A stretch of 64,000 nt of DNA from Oenococcus oeni DSM 20252 = AWRIB129 (GTDB taxonomy: Bacteria; Bacillota; Bacilli; Lactobacillales; Lactobacillaceae), in NCBI RefSeq assembly GCF_000372485.1, contig NZ_AQVA01000003.1:62162-126161 (forward strand), read 5' to 3'. The translations under genes and the position numbers were made by a program. The notes under the pieces are model-generated. The model was given only the letters and a program-made list of their open reading frames with translations. It was not told where the DNA came from and did not search any database. Shown here one piece after another: positions 44,107 to 52,195 of this stretch. Within the stretch, counting starts at the first letter, position 1; each line of letters opens with the position of its first letter.

Positions 44107-44180
44107 GCGGAAGTGGCTCAACTGGATAGAGCATCGGAGTTCTAATCCGCAGGTTGTGGGTTCGAGTCCCACCTTCCGCA
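44107..44180 (+). tRNA. tRNA-Arg (anticodon TCT)
   Basis: The acceptor GCGGAAG pairs with CTTCCGC, with discriminator A. The anticodon loop GTTCTAA gives TCT, which reads AGA. The anticodon stem has a T-C mismatch at its first pair (27-43), and position 32 is G rather than a pyrimidine. CCA is not encoded. Confidence 0.92.
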
Positions 44181-44193
44181 TTTAAAATTAATT

Positions 44194-44709
44194 ATGAAGA
44201 AAAGTTTTTGGATTTTATTATCAGTCGTTATCGCTTTGCTTGTTGCAGCTTTTTTCCTGTATCCGCGAGCTTCTTTTGGTGGCGTAAGAATGTCTGAGAA
44301 ACAGTATAGGCAGGTTGAACGATCAAAACGGAATATTAACAATGTTATTAATGATTTGGATGCCTATAAACCCACCGATGCAAAGACAGTTACTAAAATG
44401 AAAAAAGATGTTGATCGGTTAATAACTCAAAACGGCAAAAATCTTTCAACACAGGAATTCAATAAATTAGAACAGGCTGTAGGAGACAAAAACGGGGGAG
44501 TGTTAGCGACGATCGAAGCAGCTCAAAAAGGAAAATATTTGATTGACGGCGATATTGCTTCGACTCTGCATTCCAAGTTTTCCGTGATTGTCAAAGAATC
44601 GGCAAGGTCCGCTGTTGATTCGGATTCACAAGCTGAAAAAATTGCTACTCAAATTCAAAAGGATTTGAGTATTGATTCAAGACTTTATAAGTTAGGTCTC
44701 AGAAGTTAG
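44194..44709 (+). CDS. Membrane-anchored extracellular protein of unknown function
   Basis: This 171-residue protein starts MKKSFWILLSVVIALLVAAFFLYP, an N-terminal membrane segment with basic residues in front and no clear signal peptidase site, so it is probably anchored. The rest is charged, helical and outside the membrane: KQYRQVERSKRNINNVINDL (about residues 36-55) and FNKLEQAV (about 87). I do not recognise the family. The gene begins 13 nt after tRNA-Arg and ends at a terminator, so it may share the tRNA transcript. No Shine-Dalgarno is obvious. Confidence 0.65.
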   Translation: MKKSFWILLSVVIALLVAAFFLYPRASFGGVRMSEKQYRQVERSKRNINNVINDLDAYKPTDAKTVTKMKKDVDRLITQNGKNLSTQEFNKLEQAVGDKNGGVLATIEAAQKGKYLIDGDIASTLHSKFSVIVKESARSAVDSDSQAEKIATQIQKDLSIDSRLYKLGLRS

Positions 44710-44712
44710 TGA

Positions 44713-44741
44713 TTGCCCATTTCGGGCTTTTTTGTTACAAT
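44713..44741 (+). promoter_or_regulatory. Promoter of rplU-rpmA overlapping the terminator
   Basis: TTGCCC (44713-44718) and TACAAT (44736-44741) are 17 bp apart. The -35 is inside the terminator stem. Transcription would start near 44748. Confidence 0.55.
44715..44733 (+). terminator. Intrinsic terminator after the anchored protein gene
   Basis: GCCC pairs with GGGC around ATTTC, followed by T6. It overlaps the rplU promoter. Confidence 0.75.
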
Positions 44742-44747
44742 AATTCA

Positions 44748-44829
44748 GTTGTTGCAATGCTTCAACCACTCTAAAGCGGTTTTTAAGTGATTTATCACAC
44801 CGCCACGGTGAGTCTAAGAGGAGGCCTAA
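44748..44829 (+). promoter_or_regulatory. L21 leader, probable ribosomal protein autoregulatory element
   Basis: The 80-nt leader before rplU has hairpin-forming segments (TTGTTGCAATGCTTCAACC-like arms, AGTGATTTATCACA) and ends in GAGGAGGCC. This fits the position and size of the L21 leader known from low-GC Gram-positives. I identify it by position and pattern, without a covariance search. Confidence 0.5.
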
Positions 44830-45132
44830 ATGGCTAATAAGTACGCAGTTATTGAAACCGGCGGTAAGCAGTATCGCGTTGAGGCAGGAGATGCCATCTT
44901 CGTTGAAAAACTTGAAGCAAATGAAGGCGATAAAATAACTTTTGATAAAGTTTTACTTGCTGATGGCAAGTTTGGCGATCCATATGTTTCCGGCGCATCT
45001 GTTGTTGGAACAATCGCTAAGCAAGGCAAAGAAAAGAAAGTCGTTACTTTCAAATATAAGGCTAAAAAGCATGGCCATGTTAAAAAAGGCCATCGTCAGC
45101 CATATACAAAAGTATTAATCGAGAGCGTTTAA
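44830..45132 (+). CDS. rplU: 50S ribosomal protein L21
   Basis: This 100-residue protein is L21 over its whole length: [17 protein letters not shown] at the N-terminus, [11 protein letters not shown] in the middle, and the basic C-terminal [19 protein letters not shown] that contacts 23S rRNA. GAGGAGG precedes the ATG. rpmA follows after 11 bp, without the prp protease gene that often lies between them. Confidence 0.97.
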   Translation: MANKYAVIETGGKQYRVEAGDAIFVEKLEANEGDKITFDKVLLADGKFGDPYVSGASVVGTIAKQGKEKKVVTFKYKAKKHGHVKKGHRQPYTKVLIESV

Positions 45133-45143
45133 GGAGGCACATA

Positions 45144-45464
45144 ATGTTAGAAAAATTACAAAACCTAATTAAGTTGGCCCACCATAAAGGAGGCGGATCT
45201 TCATCTAACGGACGTGACTCTGCCGGTCGTCGTTTGGGTGCAAAGCGTGCCGATGGACAAGATGTTCTTGCCGGAACGATTATTTATCGTCAACGGGGTA
45301 CACACATTTATCCAGGCAATAATGTTGGTCGCGGCGATGACGATACTTTGTATGCATTAGTTGATGGAGTTGTCCGTTTCGAGCGTAAAGGAAAGACTCA
45401 ACGCCAAGCATCAATTTATTCTCGTGAGGAATATAACGCTAAACTGGAAACACCGGTTCATTAA
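45144..45464 (+). CDS. rpmA: 50S ribosomal protein L27 with N-terminal extension
   Basis: The L27 body starts at [21 protein letters not shown] (residues 12-32, read as a block) and has the usual [19 protein letters not shown] (about 48-66). The first 11 residues [11 protein letters not shown] form an extension. In Firmicutes L27 usually carries a short extension with a LQFF-type site, which the protease Prp removes. Here that motif is not present, and no prp gene lies between rplU and rpmA. AAGGAGG before the ATG at 45144 supports this start, so the extension is probably translated. The length of 106 residues is slightly more than usual. Confidence 0.96.
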   Translation: MLEKLQNLIKLAHHKGGGSSSNGRDSAGRRLGAKRADGQDVLAGTIIYRQRGTHIYPGNNVGRGDDDTLYALVDGVVRFERKGKTQRQASIYSREEYNAKLETPVH

Positions 45465-45476
45465 AAATTTAAAATC

Positions 45477-45504
45477 AAAATAGCGGTTTACCGCTATTTT
45501 TTTT
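45477..45504 (+). terminator. Intrinsic terminator of rplU-rpmA
   Basis: AAAATAGCGG pairs with CCGCTATTTT around TTTA, then more T. Confidence 0.92.
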
Positions 45505-45515
45505 AGGCGGCTATT

Positions 45516-46604
45516 ATGAAGTATAATTTTGAAAAAAGAATTTCTAAATTAAGAAAACTTTTTGATGTTTTAGAAATAGATTCAATGATTGTCTACCAGG
45601 GATATAACAACGAGTATTTAACCGGTTTTTCCGGTGGAAGTGGTGAAGGGATGTTTGTCTTGAGCCGCAATCATGCCTTATTAGTGACTGACAGTAGATA
45701 CCAGGAAGCGTATCAAAATAATCTTCCAAATGGAGTCGACCTGAAAATTAGTCGTGATTATTATGGAGAAACTGCTAAAACTTTAAATTCGTGGAAAGTA
45801 AAGAAAGTCGGTTTTGAAGAAAACCTGCCATTTTATGTTTTTGATTTTCTGGATGGTGAATTAGAAGCCGAATTTGTACCAACGCCAGCTCCAATTGAAG
45901 CCTTACGAGAGATTAAAGATGATGATGAAGTAGAAAATCTGCGTCAGGCCACAAAACGTTCCGTAACGGCTTTTAACCAATTAATCGATTGGATAAAAAT
46001 AGGTCTAACAGAGAAAGAAATTGCTGATCAATTGGATTATTTTGCTCGTCACCAAGGGCTGGAAAAAGCTAGTTTTGATACAATTGTTGCCTCGGGCGAG
46101 AATTCTTCCAAACCTCATGGAACAGCTTCTGATCGTAAAATTGAGAGTGGTGATTTGGTTACAATTGATTTTGGTTATTACTTTAACCACTATACTTCCG
46201 ATATCACGAGAACTATTGCGATTGGAGAAATTGATCCGCGCTTGATCAATATTTATCAAATTGTGAGAAAGGCTCAAGAATTATCGATTGAATCCGTTAG
46301 ACCCGATGTCGATTTAAAGGAAGTCGATGGCGCTTCGCGTTCTTACATAGAAACAAAAGGTTTTGGAAAAGAATATAATCATGGCGGCGGCCATGGCGTA
46401 GGCTTGGATATTCATGAAGGTCCAGCTGTTTCTCCGGGGTCTGACGATGAGGCTGTTACTAGCCAGATATTGACAATCGAACCCGGTATTTACATTTCCG
46501 GACTTGGCGGTGTTCGAATTGAGGATGATGTTCTGGTTACAAAAAATGGTTTTGAGAATCTCACAGATGGTATTACAAGAGATTTAATTAAGATTGAGAA
46601 ATAA
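45516..46604 (+). CDS. Xaa-Pro peptidase (aminopeptidase P family, M24B)
   Basis: This 362-residue protein has the two domains of aminopeptidase P: a creatinase-like N-terminal domain (about 1-125, IVYQGYNNEYLTGFSGGSGEG near 22-42) and the pita-bread metallopeptidase domain. The metal ligands are visible: the Asp residues in TIDFGYYFNHYTSDITRT (about 217-234), His in GGGHGVGLDIHEGP (about 291-304), Glu in LTIEPGIYI (about 322) and Glu in RIEDDVLV (about 337). It removes N-terminal residues before Pro, or splits X-Pro dipeptides. It stands after the rpmA terminator and is followed by an unknown gene after 2 nt. Confidence 0.92.
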   Translation: MKYNFEKRISKLRKLFDVLEIDSMIVYQGYNNEYLTGFSGGSGEGMFVLSRNHALLVTDSRYQEAYQNNLPNGVDLKISRDYYGETAKTLNSWKVKKVGFEENLPFYVFDFLDGELEAEFVPTPAPIEALREIKDDDEVENLRQATKRSVTAFNQLIDWIKIGLTEKEIADQLDYFARHQGLEKASFDTIVASGENSSKPHGTASDRKIESGDLVTIDFGYYFNHYTSDITRTIAIGEIDPRLINIYQIVRKAQELSIESVRPDVDLKEVDGASRSYIETKGFGKEYNHGGGHGVGLDIHEGPAVSPGSDDEAVTSQILTIEPGIYISGLGGVRIEDDVLVTKNGFENLTDGITRDLIKIEK

Positions 46605-46606
46605 AT

Positions 46607-47113
46607 ATGGCGATTAGATTAGACTATTTAGTATTTTATATTGGAAATTTAAGTTACGGGTTCGACTATGTTTACACTAAACGGATCAATGGTCACGCTT
46701 TTTATTTAAGGCGATTGCCTCAATCGGAAATCACTGATGTGGCAGATGAGAATTTCGATTTTTATAACCCGCATTTTTCTGAAGACTTGCATACGCCTTT
46801 TAATTGGAAATATGACGAAAAATTTACCGACCTGACGAGAATATGGGATCATTATTCCGACGTTGCCTTAGGATTTATCGAAGATTGGGCGGATGATTAT
46901 CGCGCTCCTGTCGATCCAAATTCTGATCAGAATGTTGAATGGGGAATTCGTTTCCATTCTCCGAATCTTAAGGGCGAACAGCTGATTTATGGCGTTAACG
47001 CCTATCCTGATCGTTTTGACAGTTTCGTTAATTATTTGAGAAGCTTCGATCCGGAAGCCCCAACAAATGTACCGGATGATTTGCCTTATTCAAAAGGAAG
47101 ATTTGCCAATTAA
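46607..47113 (+). CDS. Unknown acidic soluble protein
   Basis: This 168-residue protein is acidic and rich in aromatic residues (FDFYNPHFSEDLHTPFNWKY about residues 45-64; DWADDYRAPVDPNSDQNVEWGIRFHSPN about 93-120, read as a block). There are no signal or membrane segments and no motif I recognise with confidence. It may belong to a Lactobacillales-specific domain family. The gene lies 2 nt after the peptidase gene, so they are probably cotranscribed, but no functional link is apparent. Confidence 0.7.
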   Translation: MAIRLDYLVFYIGNLSYGFDYVYTKRINGHAFYLRRLPQSEITDVADENFDFYNPHFSEDLHTPFNWKYDEKFTDLTRIWDHYSDVALGFIEDWADDYRAPVDPNSDQNVEWGIRFHSPNLKGEQLIYGVNAYPDRFDSFVNYLRSFDPEAPTNVPDDLPYSKGRFAN

Positions 47114-47163
47114 AAATTGAAGATATTTTTTAAAACTTTTGCTAATTTCGCGTAATAATTAGT

Positions 47164-47837
47164 ATGCGGGATTTAACAGCAAAAGTTTTTTTATTAATAA
47201 AAATGAATTTAAAAATTATATTTATCTTTGGTGGTATTTCTTTTTTGGCGATCTCATTTTTTATTATGAGTTCGATCAAAAGAACCGACAAAGAAGAAAA
47301 TATTTTATTCTCATCGGCAACAAGTTTAAAAAATGATTCCAATTTAAGTGTTTCCAGTAGCGACAATTTGTCATCTAAGGATGAAAAAGTTGACTTTTAT
47401 GTTGATGTAAAAGGTGCGGTCGCTCAAGAGAAGGTCGTTAAGGTTAAAAGCGGCGAAATAATTATCTCAGCAATTAATAAATCTGGTGAGCAAAATCCAA
47501 TGCCGATTTGAGCCAAATAAATTTGGCGGCGGAAATAATTTCCGGACAGGTTATATATGTGCCAAAAAAAGGTGAGAAAATTCCAGAACAATTTTGTAAT
47601 TCCGTCAGCAACAGCTCTTCAACGAATACAAACGCTTCTCAGGCTCAAATTGATATCAATACGGCCGATTTGTCTGCTCTACAGACAATTAATGGCATTG
47701 GGGAGAAAAAAGCTGAAGAGATAGTAAAATATCGCGAAGAACATGGAAAATTTAAATCAATTGATGATTTAAAAAATATCTCCGGTTTTGGAGATAAAAC
47801 GGTTGAAAAATTGAACGATTATGTCTTTATTAAATAA
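47164..47837 (+). pseudogene. comEA: comEA, frameshifted (competence DNA-binding protein)
   Basis: ComEA binds double-stranded DNA at the outer face of the membrane during transformation. The first frame has the N-terminal membrane anchor (about residues 14-38) and the SLBB-type domain beginning VDVKGAVAQEKVVKVKSGE. It then stops at 47511. The second frame continues INLAAEIISGQVIYVPKKGE and the C-terminal helix-hairpin-helix pair, IDINTADLSALQTINGIGEKKAEEIVKYREEHGKF (read as a block) and ISGFGDKTVEKL. Adding one base near 47485-47495 (GGTGAGCAAAATCC) would join them. As it stands the DNA-binding domain is separated from its anchor, so the protein is probably not functional. Confidence 0.85.
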
Positions 47838-50115
47838 ACTTGATCGAAACGATTGTCTGTTGATAAGCATTTTTCTTGCTTCCTTGAGTGGATTTTATTT
47901 TCGTAATTCTCTTTTAACAACTGTTTTCGTCTTTTTGTTGTTGATAAGAATTTATTTCAGCAAATTAAAAATAGCTTTTTTATAGTTCTTGTGTCCAGCC
48001 CATTTTTTTTGATTAGATTTTGGTGTTTTCAAGAAAATTTATCGGACCAAACACTTCCAAATCGGGAAAATCATCGATTAAAAGTGCATATTTACGCTGA
48101 TGAAAAATCACCGTTGATGGAGATCGGCTAAAGGCCAAAGCATATGATGAAACAGATCGACAAAAGATTATCATCTATTCCAAAATCAAGAATTTACAGG
48201 AGAAAAAATTCTGGGAAAATAATCGAGACAATCTTCTCTGCGTCGTAAATGGGGATCTCGGAAAGCCACAAAGACCAACCAATTTTAATCAATTCAATGT
48301 TAGAAAATATTTTTTGACACAATCAATAACGAATCAGTTGAATTTGAGTAGCTTCGAAAAAATCGGTAAATGGGAGCCACAGATTTTTTTTGAAAAAATT
48401 TCTGATCGAATTCATTTTTTTAGAAAATCTGCAATCGACTATTTCGATTCGATGCCGAGCCCATTGGCTGAATATGCTAAAGCTTTAATAATTGGTGATG
48501 TGGAGAGCTGTTTCTACGATCAATATCCCGGTATTAGCGATTTAGGATTAATTCATCTTTTTAGTATTTCGGGTTTTCAAGTAACTTATTTCTTTGTTTT
48601 TTTTAAGGAAAAGTTTCAAAAAAATGTATTTTCCCAAGGAACTTTCTCTCACATTGATTGCTCTTGCAATACCTCTTTTTTTGTTTTTTCCGATAGCGTG
48701 CAATCACTGATAAGGCCAATCATAGCTGCTGAATTATCGCTTTTTGCGAGTTATTTCAATTTAAGAGTAGAAAAAGAAAAGATTTGGTCCTTTTCTTTAG
48801 CAACTGGACTTTTGCTTTCACCAATGCTTTTGCTTAATCTTGGAGGACAGTTATCTTATCTACTGAGTTTTTCTTTGATGTTTATTGCGCATTTAAAGCC
48901 CTTTAAGCAAGGCCTTTTGATGAGTTCTGTGACGATTCCGATTATTTTAAATAGCAAATTTACCTGGCATTTTTTAAGTATGCCGGCTAATTTTTTTCGA
49001 TTCCTATTTTCGGAATAGTTATCATGCCGTTAATTGGCCTGGCAGTTGTTCTGCATCCCTTTTGGACTCAAGCAGTTTGTTTTATTAATTATTTGGTTGC
49101 TTTATTTGCGGATTTAATAGAAATGATTTCAAAAATACCCGGTAAAATTGTTTTTGGAAAAATGGAAGATTATTTAGTCATTCCTTTGGTTTGCCTTATT
49201 TTATTGTCTTTTGATCAACGAAAAAAAATTCGCAATTTCTCTTTGATGGCTATTGCCACTGCCTTTACAGCTAGTTTCTGTTTTATTCATTTTCCAATGA
49301 ATGGAGAGTTTTCGGCATTTGATATCGGTCAAGGAGATTCCCTGTTATTAAGAACTCCTTTGAATCAAAAAACAATATTGATCGATACTGGTGGGAAAGT
49401 GGCTTTGCCACAGGAAGAATGGCAAATTTCCAAAACAAGCTCGAATCAGGCAAAATCGATCATTATAAATTATCTTCAATCCAAAGGAATCAACCTCTTG
49501 GATTTTTTACTCTTGACTCATGGCGATATGGATCATGTCGGAAATGCTAAATATCTGTTCTCTTCAATTAAGATTAAACATCTTATAGTTCCATTAGGAA
49601 TGACAAAAACAAATTCTTTCCGAAGAGAAATTAAACCTTATTTAGGAAAGACAGACGTTATCGAAGTTACGAATCAAGTCCAAATTCGAAATTTTCCATT
49701 CCGAATTCTCCATCCTTTCAAAAGTGGATCTGCCGTTAACGAAGATTCAATTGCATTATTTGCAAAAGTGGGCAACCTAAATGTCTTGACCGCTGGTGAT
49801 TTACCTCAAGAGGGAGAAAGAGAAATTGCATCTCGATATCCAGATCTTAAAATTGATTTACTTAAATTTGGTCATCATGGGTCAAAAACTTCCAGCAACA
49901 TCAACGTTTTGAATCATTGGCAGGTTAAATATGGAATTATTTCAGCTGGTAGGCATAATCGTTATGGGCATCCAAAAAAAGAAACTCTTGAAACAATATC
50001 AAGACTCAAAATCCGTGCTTTTAACACTCAAACAAATGGAATGATTCGTTTCGTTTATAATAACGATAAAAGTTATTTTCAGACCTTTACTAAGGATTTC
50101 AATGACTCCGACTGA
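47821..50115 (+). pseudogene. comEC: comEC, multiply frameshifted (competence DNA channel)
   Basis: ComEC forms the channel for incoming single-stranded DNA. The ATG at 47821 overlaps the comEA end, as usual. The frame stops at 47983. The protein then continues piecewise in other frames: HRLKVHIYADEK, DGDRLKAKAYDETD, GLIHLFSISGFQVTYFF (competence domain), LSLTLIALAIPLFLFF, and from 49024 the metallo-beta-lactamase-like domain with FDIGQGDSLL, LLTHGDMDHVGNA and FGHHGSKTSSN. At least five single-base changes are needed, at homopolymers: T6 at 47976-47981 (one short), A5 at 48103-48107 (one short), T8 at 48597-48604 (one too many), T6 at 48684-48689 (one short), T7 at 48991-48997 (one short). 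No functional ComEC can be made from this sequence. Confidence 0.9.
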
Positions 50116-51097
50116 TTTTAAAAAACAAATTAAGAATAAACGATTACCAGCTTTGATTTTTTTTACAGGAACTGAGGATTTTTTGACGGAACAATTTTCT
50201 AATTTACTTGAGAATTCAATTGATGAAAATTTTCGAGCTTGGGATTTTGTTAGAGCAGACGTCAATGATACCGGTATCAAAGAAGTACTGGCTGATGTTT
50301 CAACACTTTCATTTAATGCCAGTAGGCGGATTGTGATAGTCGAAAATCCATTATTTTTGACAGCTAAAAATAGTTTGGAAAAAAGTGAAGAGAATTTATT
50401 ACTGAAATATTTAAACAATCCGGAGGGCGAGAATAGCTTAATTATCAATGCTGTTAATTTCAGTCTAGATAAAAGAAAAAAAACGGTTAAAAGCTTAATC
50501 AAAACAGCTGAAAATGTTGATTTTAAACCGCTTGATGAACGACAAATATTGCAAATTGTCAAGAAACGTTTTTTGGTTGCCGATATTTCGATCGAAGATG
50601 CAGTATTGAATTATTATTTTCGAAGATTAGCCTTCAATTTACGTCTAATTATTAATAATCTTGACAAACTTCTGTTATATGGCCAAAATCACATAATTGA
50701 TAATCATGTGATCGATTTTCTAATCGCTCCGGAATCAACTGAATCGGCTTTTGATTTAATTGAGGCAATCAATCAAAAAAAACCGGGAAAAGTTCTCAAA
50801 ATTTATGAAGAACTAATTGACCGGGGTGAAGCTCCAATTAGGATCAATGCTTTATTGCTATCACAATATCGTTTACTTATCCAAGCTAAATCTTTGAAGT
50901 TAAATGACCAAAATTTGTCTCGTCTTCTCCATATTCATCCTTATCGAGCCAAATTAGCCAATCAGTTGGCAAGTCTGAAAACTTTCGGCGAGTTAAGCAA
51001 CAGTTTTTTAAATTTATCTGATATTGAATTAAAACTTAAATCAACAAGACTTGATCCAAAAATGCTTTTTGAAATATTTTTATCTAAAAATACTTAA
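50102..51097 (+). CDS. holA: DNA polymerase III subunit delta
   Basis: HolA is the delta subunit of the clamp loader and opens the sliding clamp. This 331-residue protein has the Firmicute HolA pattern: ALIFFTGTEDFLTEQ (about residues 18-32), STLSFNASRRIVIVENPLFL (about 66-85), a lid region near 150-200, and a C-terminal helical domain with RINALLLSQYRLL (about 245) and HPYRAKLA (about 279). Its start overlaps the comEC end by 14 nt, the usual comEC-holA order. The frame is intact, as expected for an essential gene next to a decayed one. Confidence 0.9.
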   Translation: MTPTDFKKQIKNKRLPALIFFTGTEDFLTEQFSNLLENSIDENFRAWDFVRADVNDTGIKEVLADVSTLSFNASRRIVIVENPLFLTAKNSLEKSEENLLLKYLNNPEGENSLIINAVNFSLDKRKKTVKSLIKTAENVDFKPLDERQILQIVKKRFLVADISIEDAVLNYYFRRLAFNLRLIINNLDKLLLYGQNHIIDNHVIDFLIAPESTESAFDLIEAINQKKPGKVLKIYEELIDRGEAPIRINALLLSQYRLLIQAKSLKLNDQNLSRLLHIHPYRAKLANQLASLKTFGELSNSFLNLSDIELKLKSTRLDPKMLFEIFLSKNT

Positions 51098-51939
51098 TTC
51101 CAATTTTTTTGCAGTTTCTTTAAATTGATTTTTTTGAGAAACAATTTTGCATATGCAAAGAAAATAATTAATATCGTCAGATTGAAAACGAAGTCGATTA
51201 AATTAACAGTAGGATGACCTAGGCCAAAAATTGCTTTTGGATCGGCCATAAAGGCAATAAAATCAATTAATGTGTGAGAAATAATCGTTACAGTAAGATT
51301 TTTAGTTACCAGGTACACCAGTCCGAAAAGAATTCCCAAGGCACTTGTATAAATAATTTGGACGCTTGTAATTTCCAAACTTGCCGAGAAGAGGTTGATT
51401 AAATGCAATGCAGAGAAAAAAATTGCGGAAATAATTACAGTTACAAAAAAACTAAAGTTTTTAGCAGTACTTTCTTCTAATTTTCCGATGATCATTCCGC
51501 GCGCCGCATATTCTTCGAAAATTCCTACTAAAAGCGAAACACTCGCTGCCGTAAAAAAATCAAAGAAAGAGATTGCGCTTTTTTTTGATAAATAGACATA
51601 GAGGTTTATTCCTATAAAAATGATGACCGGCGACCCAATCGCAAGAGCCCGAAAGAATTTTTTGTTTAAAAAAAATACCTTCACTTTGAAAAGAAAATGG
51701 TTGAATAACCATATAAATAGTAAAGCTAATCCTTCTCCGAGAATTGTGAGCCAACTCAGAAACGAATGATTTTCTATTAATGATTGATATTTAGTTGCCG
51801 AAAGGCCTAAAAGAAAATTTGGACCGATATACACAGATAAGAGAATCAACATTGCGAGGATCGAACCGCAAACTAATGAAAAAATCGTCGATAAAAGAAT
51901 TAATAACGATTCAAATAATATTTCCCTACGATCTTTCAT
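51094..51939 (-). CDS. CPBP family intramembrane metalloprotease
   Basis: This 281-residue protein has about eight hydrophobic segments and the CPBP (Abi, type II CAAX-like) motifs: EEYAARGMIIGKL (about residues 140-152) has the paired Glu and the Arg, ALHLINLF (about 173) has the His of motif 2, and SHTLIDFIAF (about 216) has His and Asp of motifs 3-4. In motif 1, AA replaces the more usual FxR or LFR spacing. Such proteins may process prenylated or peptide substrates or provide bacteriocin immunity. The start is only 3 nt from the tRNA-Ser 3' end, with no Shine-Dalgarno between them. Its 3' end overlaps holA by 4 nt, convergently. Confidence 0.82.
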   Translation of the reverse strand: MKDRREILFESLLILLSTIFSLVCGSILAMLILLSVYIGPNFLLGLSATKYQSLIENHSFLSWLTILGEGLALLFIWLFNHFLFKVKVFFLNKKFFRALAIGSPVIIFIGINLYVYLSKKSAISFFDFFTAASVSLLVGIFEEYAARGMIIGKLEESTAKNFSFFVTVIISAIFFSALHLINLFSASLEITSVQIIYTSALGILFGLVYLVTKNLTVTIISHTLIDFIAFMADPKAIFGLGHPTVNLIDFVFNLTILIIFFAYAKLFLKKINLKKLQKNWN

Positions 51940-51942
51940 GAA

Positions 51943-52030
51943 GGAGACACGGGGATTCGAACCCCGGCGCCGATTCTACATCGGTTCGGCGGATTTCGAG
52001 TCCGCTGCATTACCACTCTGCCATGTCTCC
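51943..52030 (-). tRNA. tRNA-Ser (anticodon CGA)
   Basis: On the minus strand the acceptor GGAGACA pairs with TGTCTCC, the anticodon loop CTCGAAA gives CGA, and a long variable arm (CCGAT/ATCGG) and T arm (CGGGG/CCCCG) are present. The base after the acceptor stem is T, where serine tRNAs usually have G. CCA is not encoded. It lies just upstream of the CPBP gene. Confidence 0.93.
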
Positions 52031-52195
52031 GAGCTACAGAACAATTCTAGCAAAAATTAGGTTTTTTTCCTACATAAATTCGACAAAATGTTTTTATTAA
52101 ATCAAACTAATGAAAAAAATGGTAATTAGGTATAATTTTCCAAATATTCTTCACGATCAAAAATACATCACTGAATTTAGATTATAATTAAAACC

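Noticed and set aside
49999-50562. 187-codon minus-strand frame opposite holA
   Set aside because: holA is intact and conserved, and the opposite frame is low in complexity.
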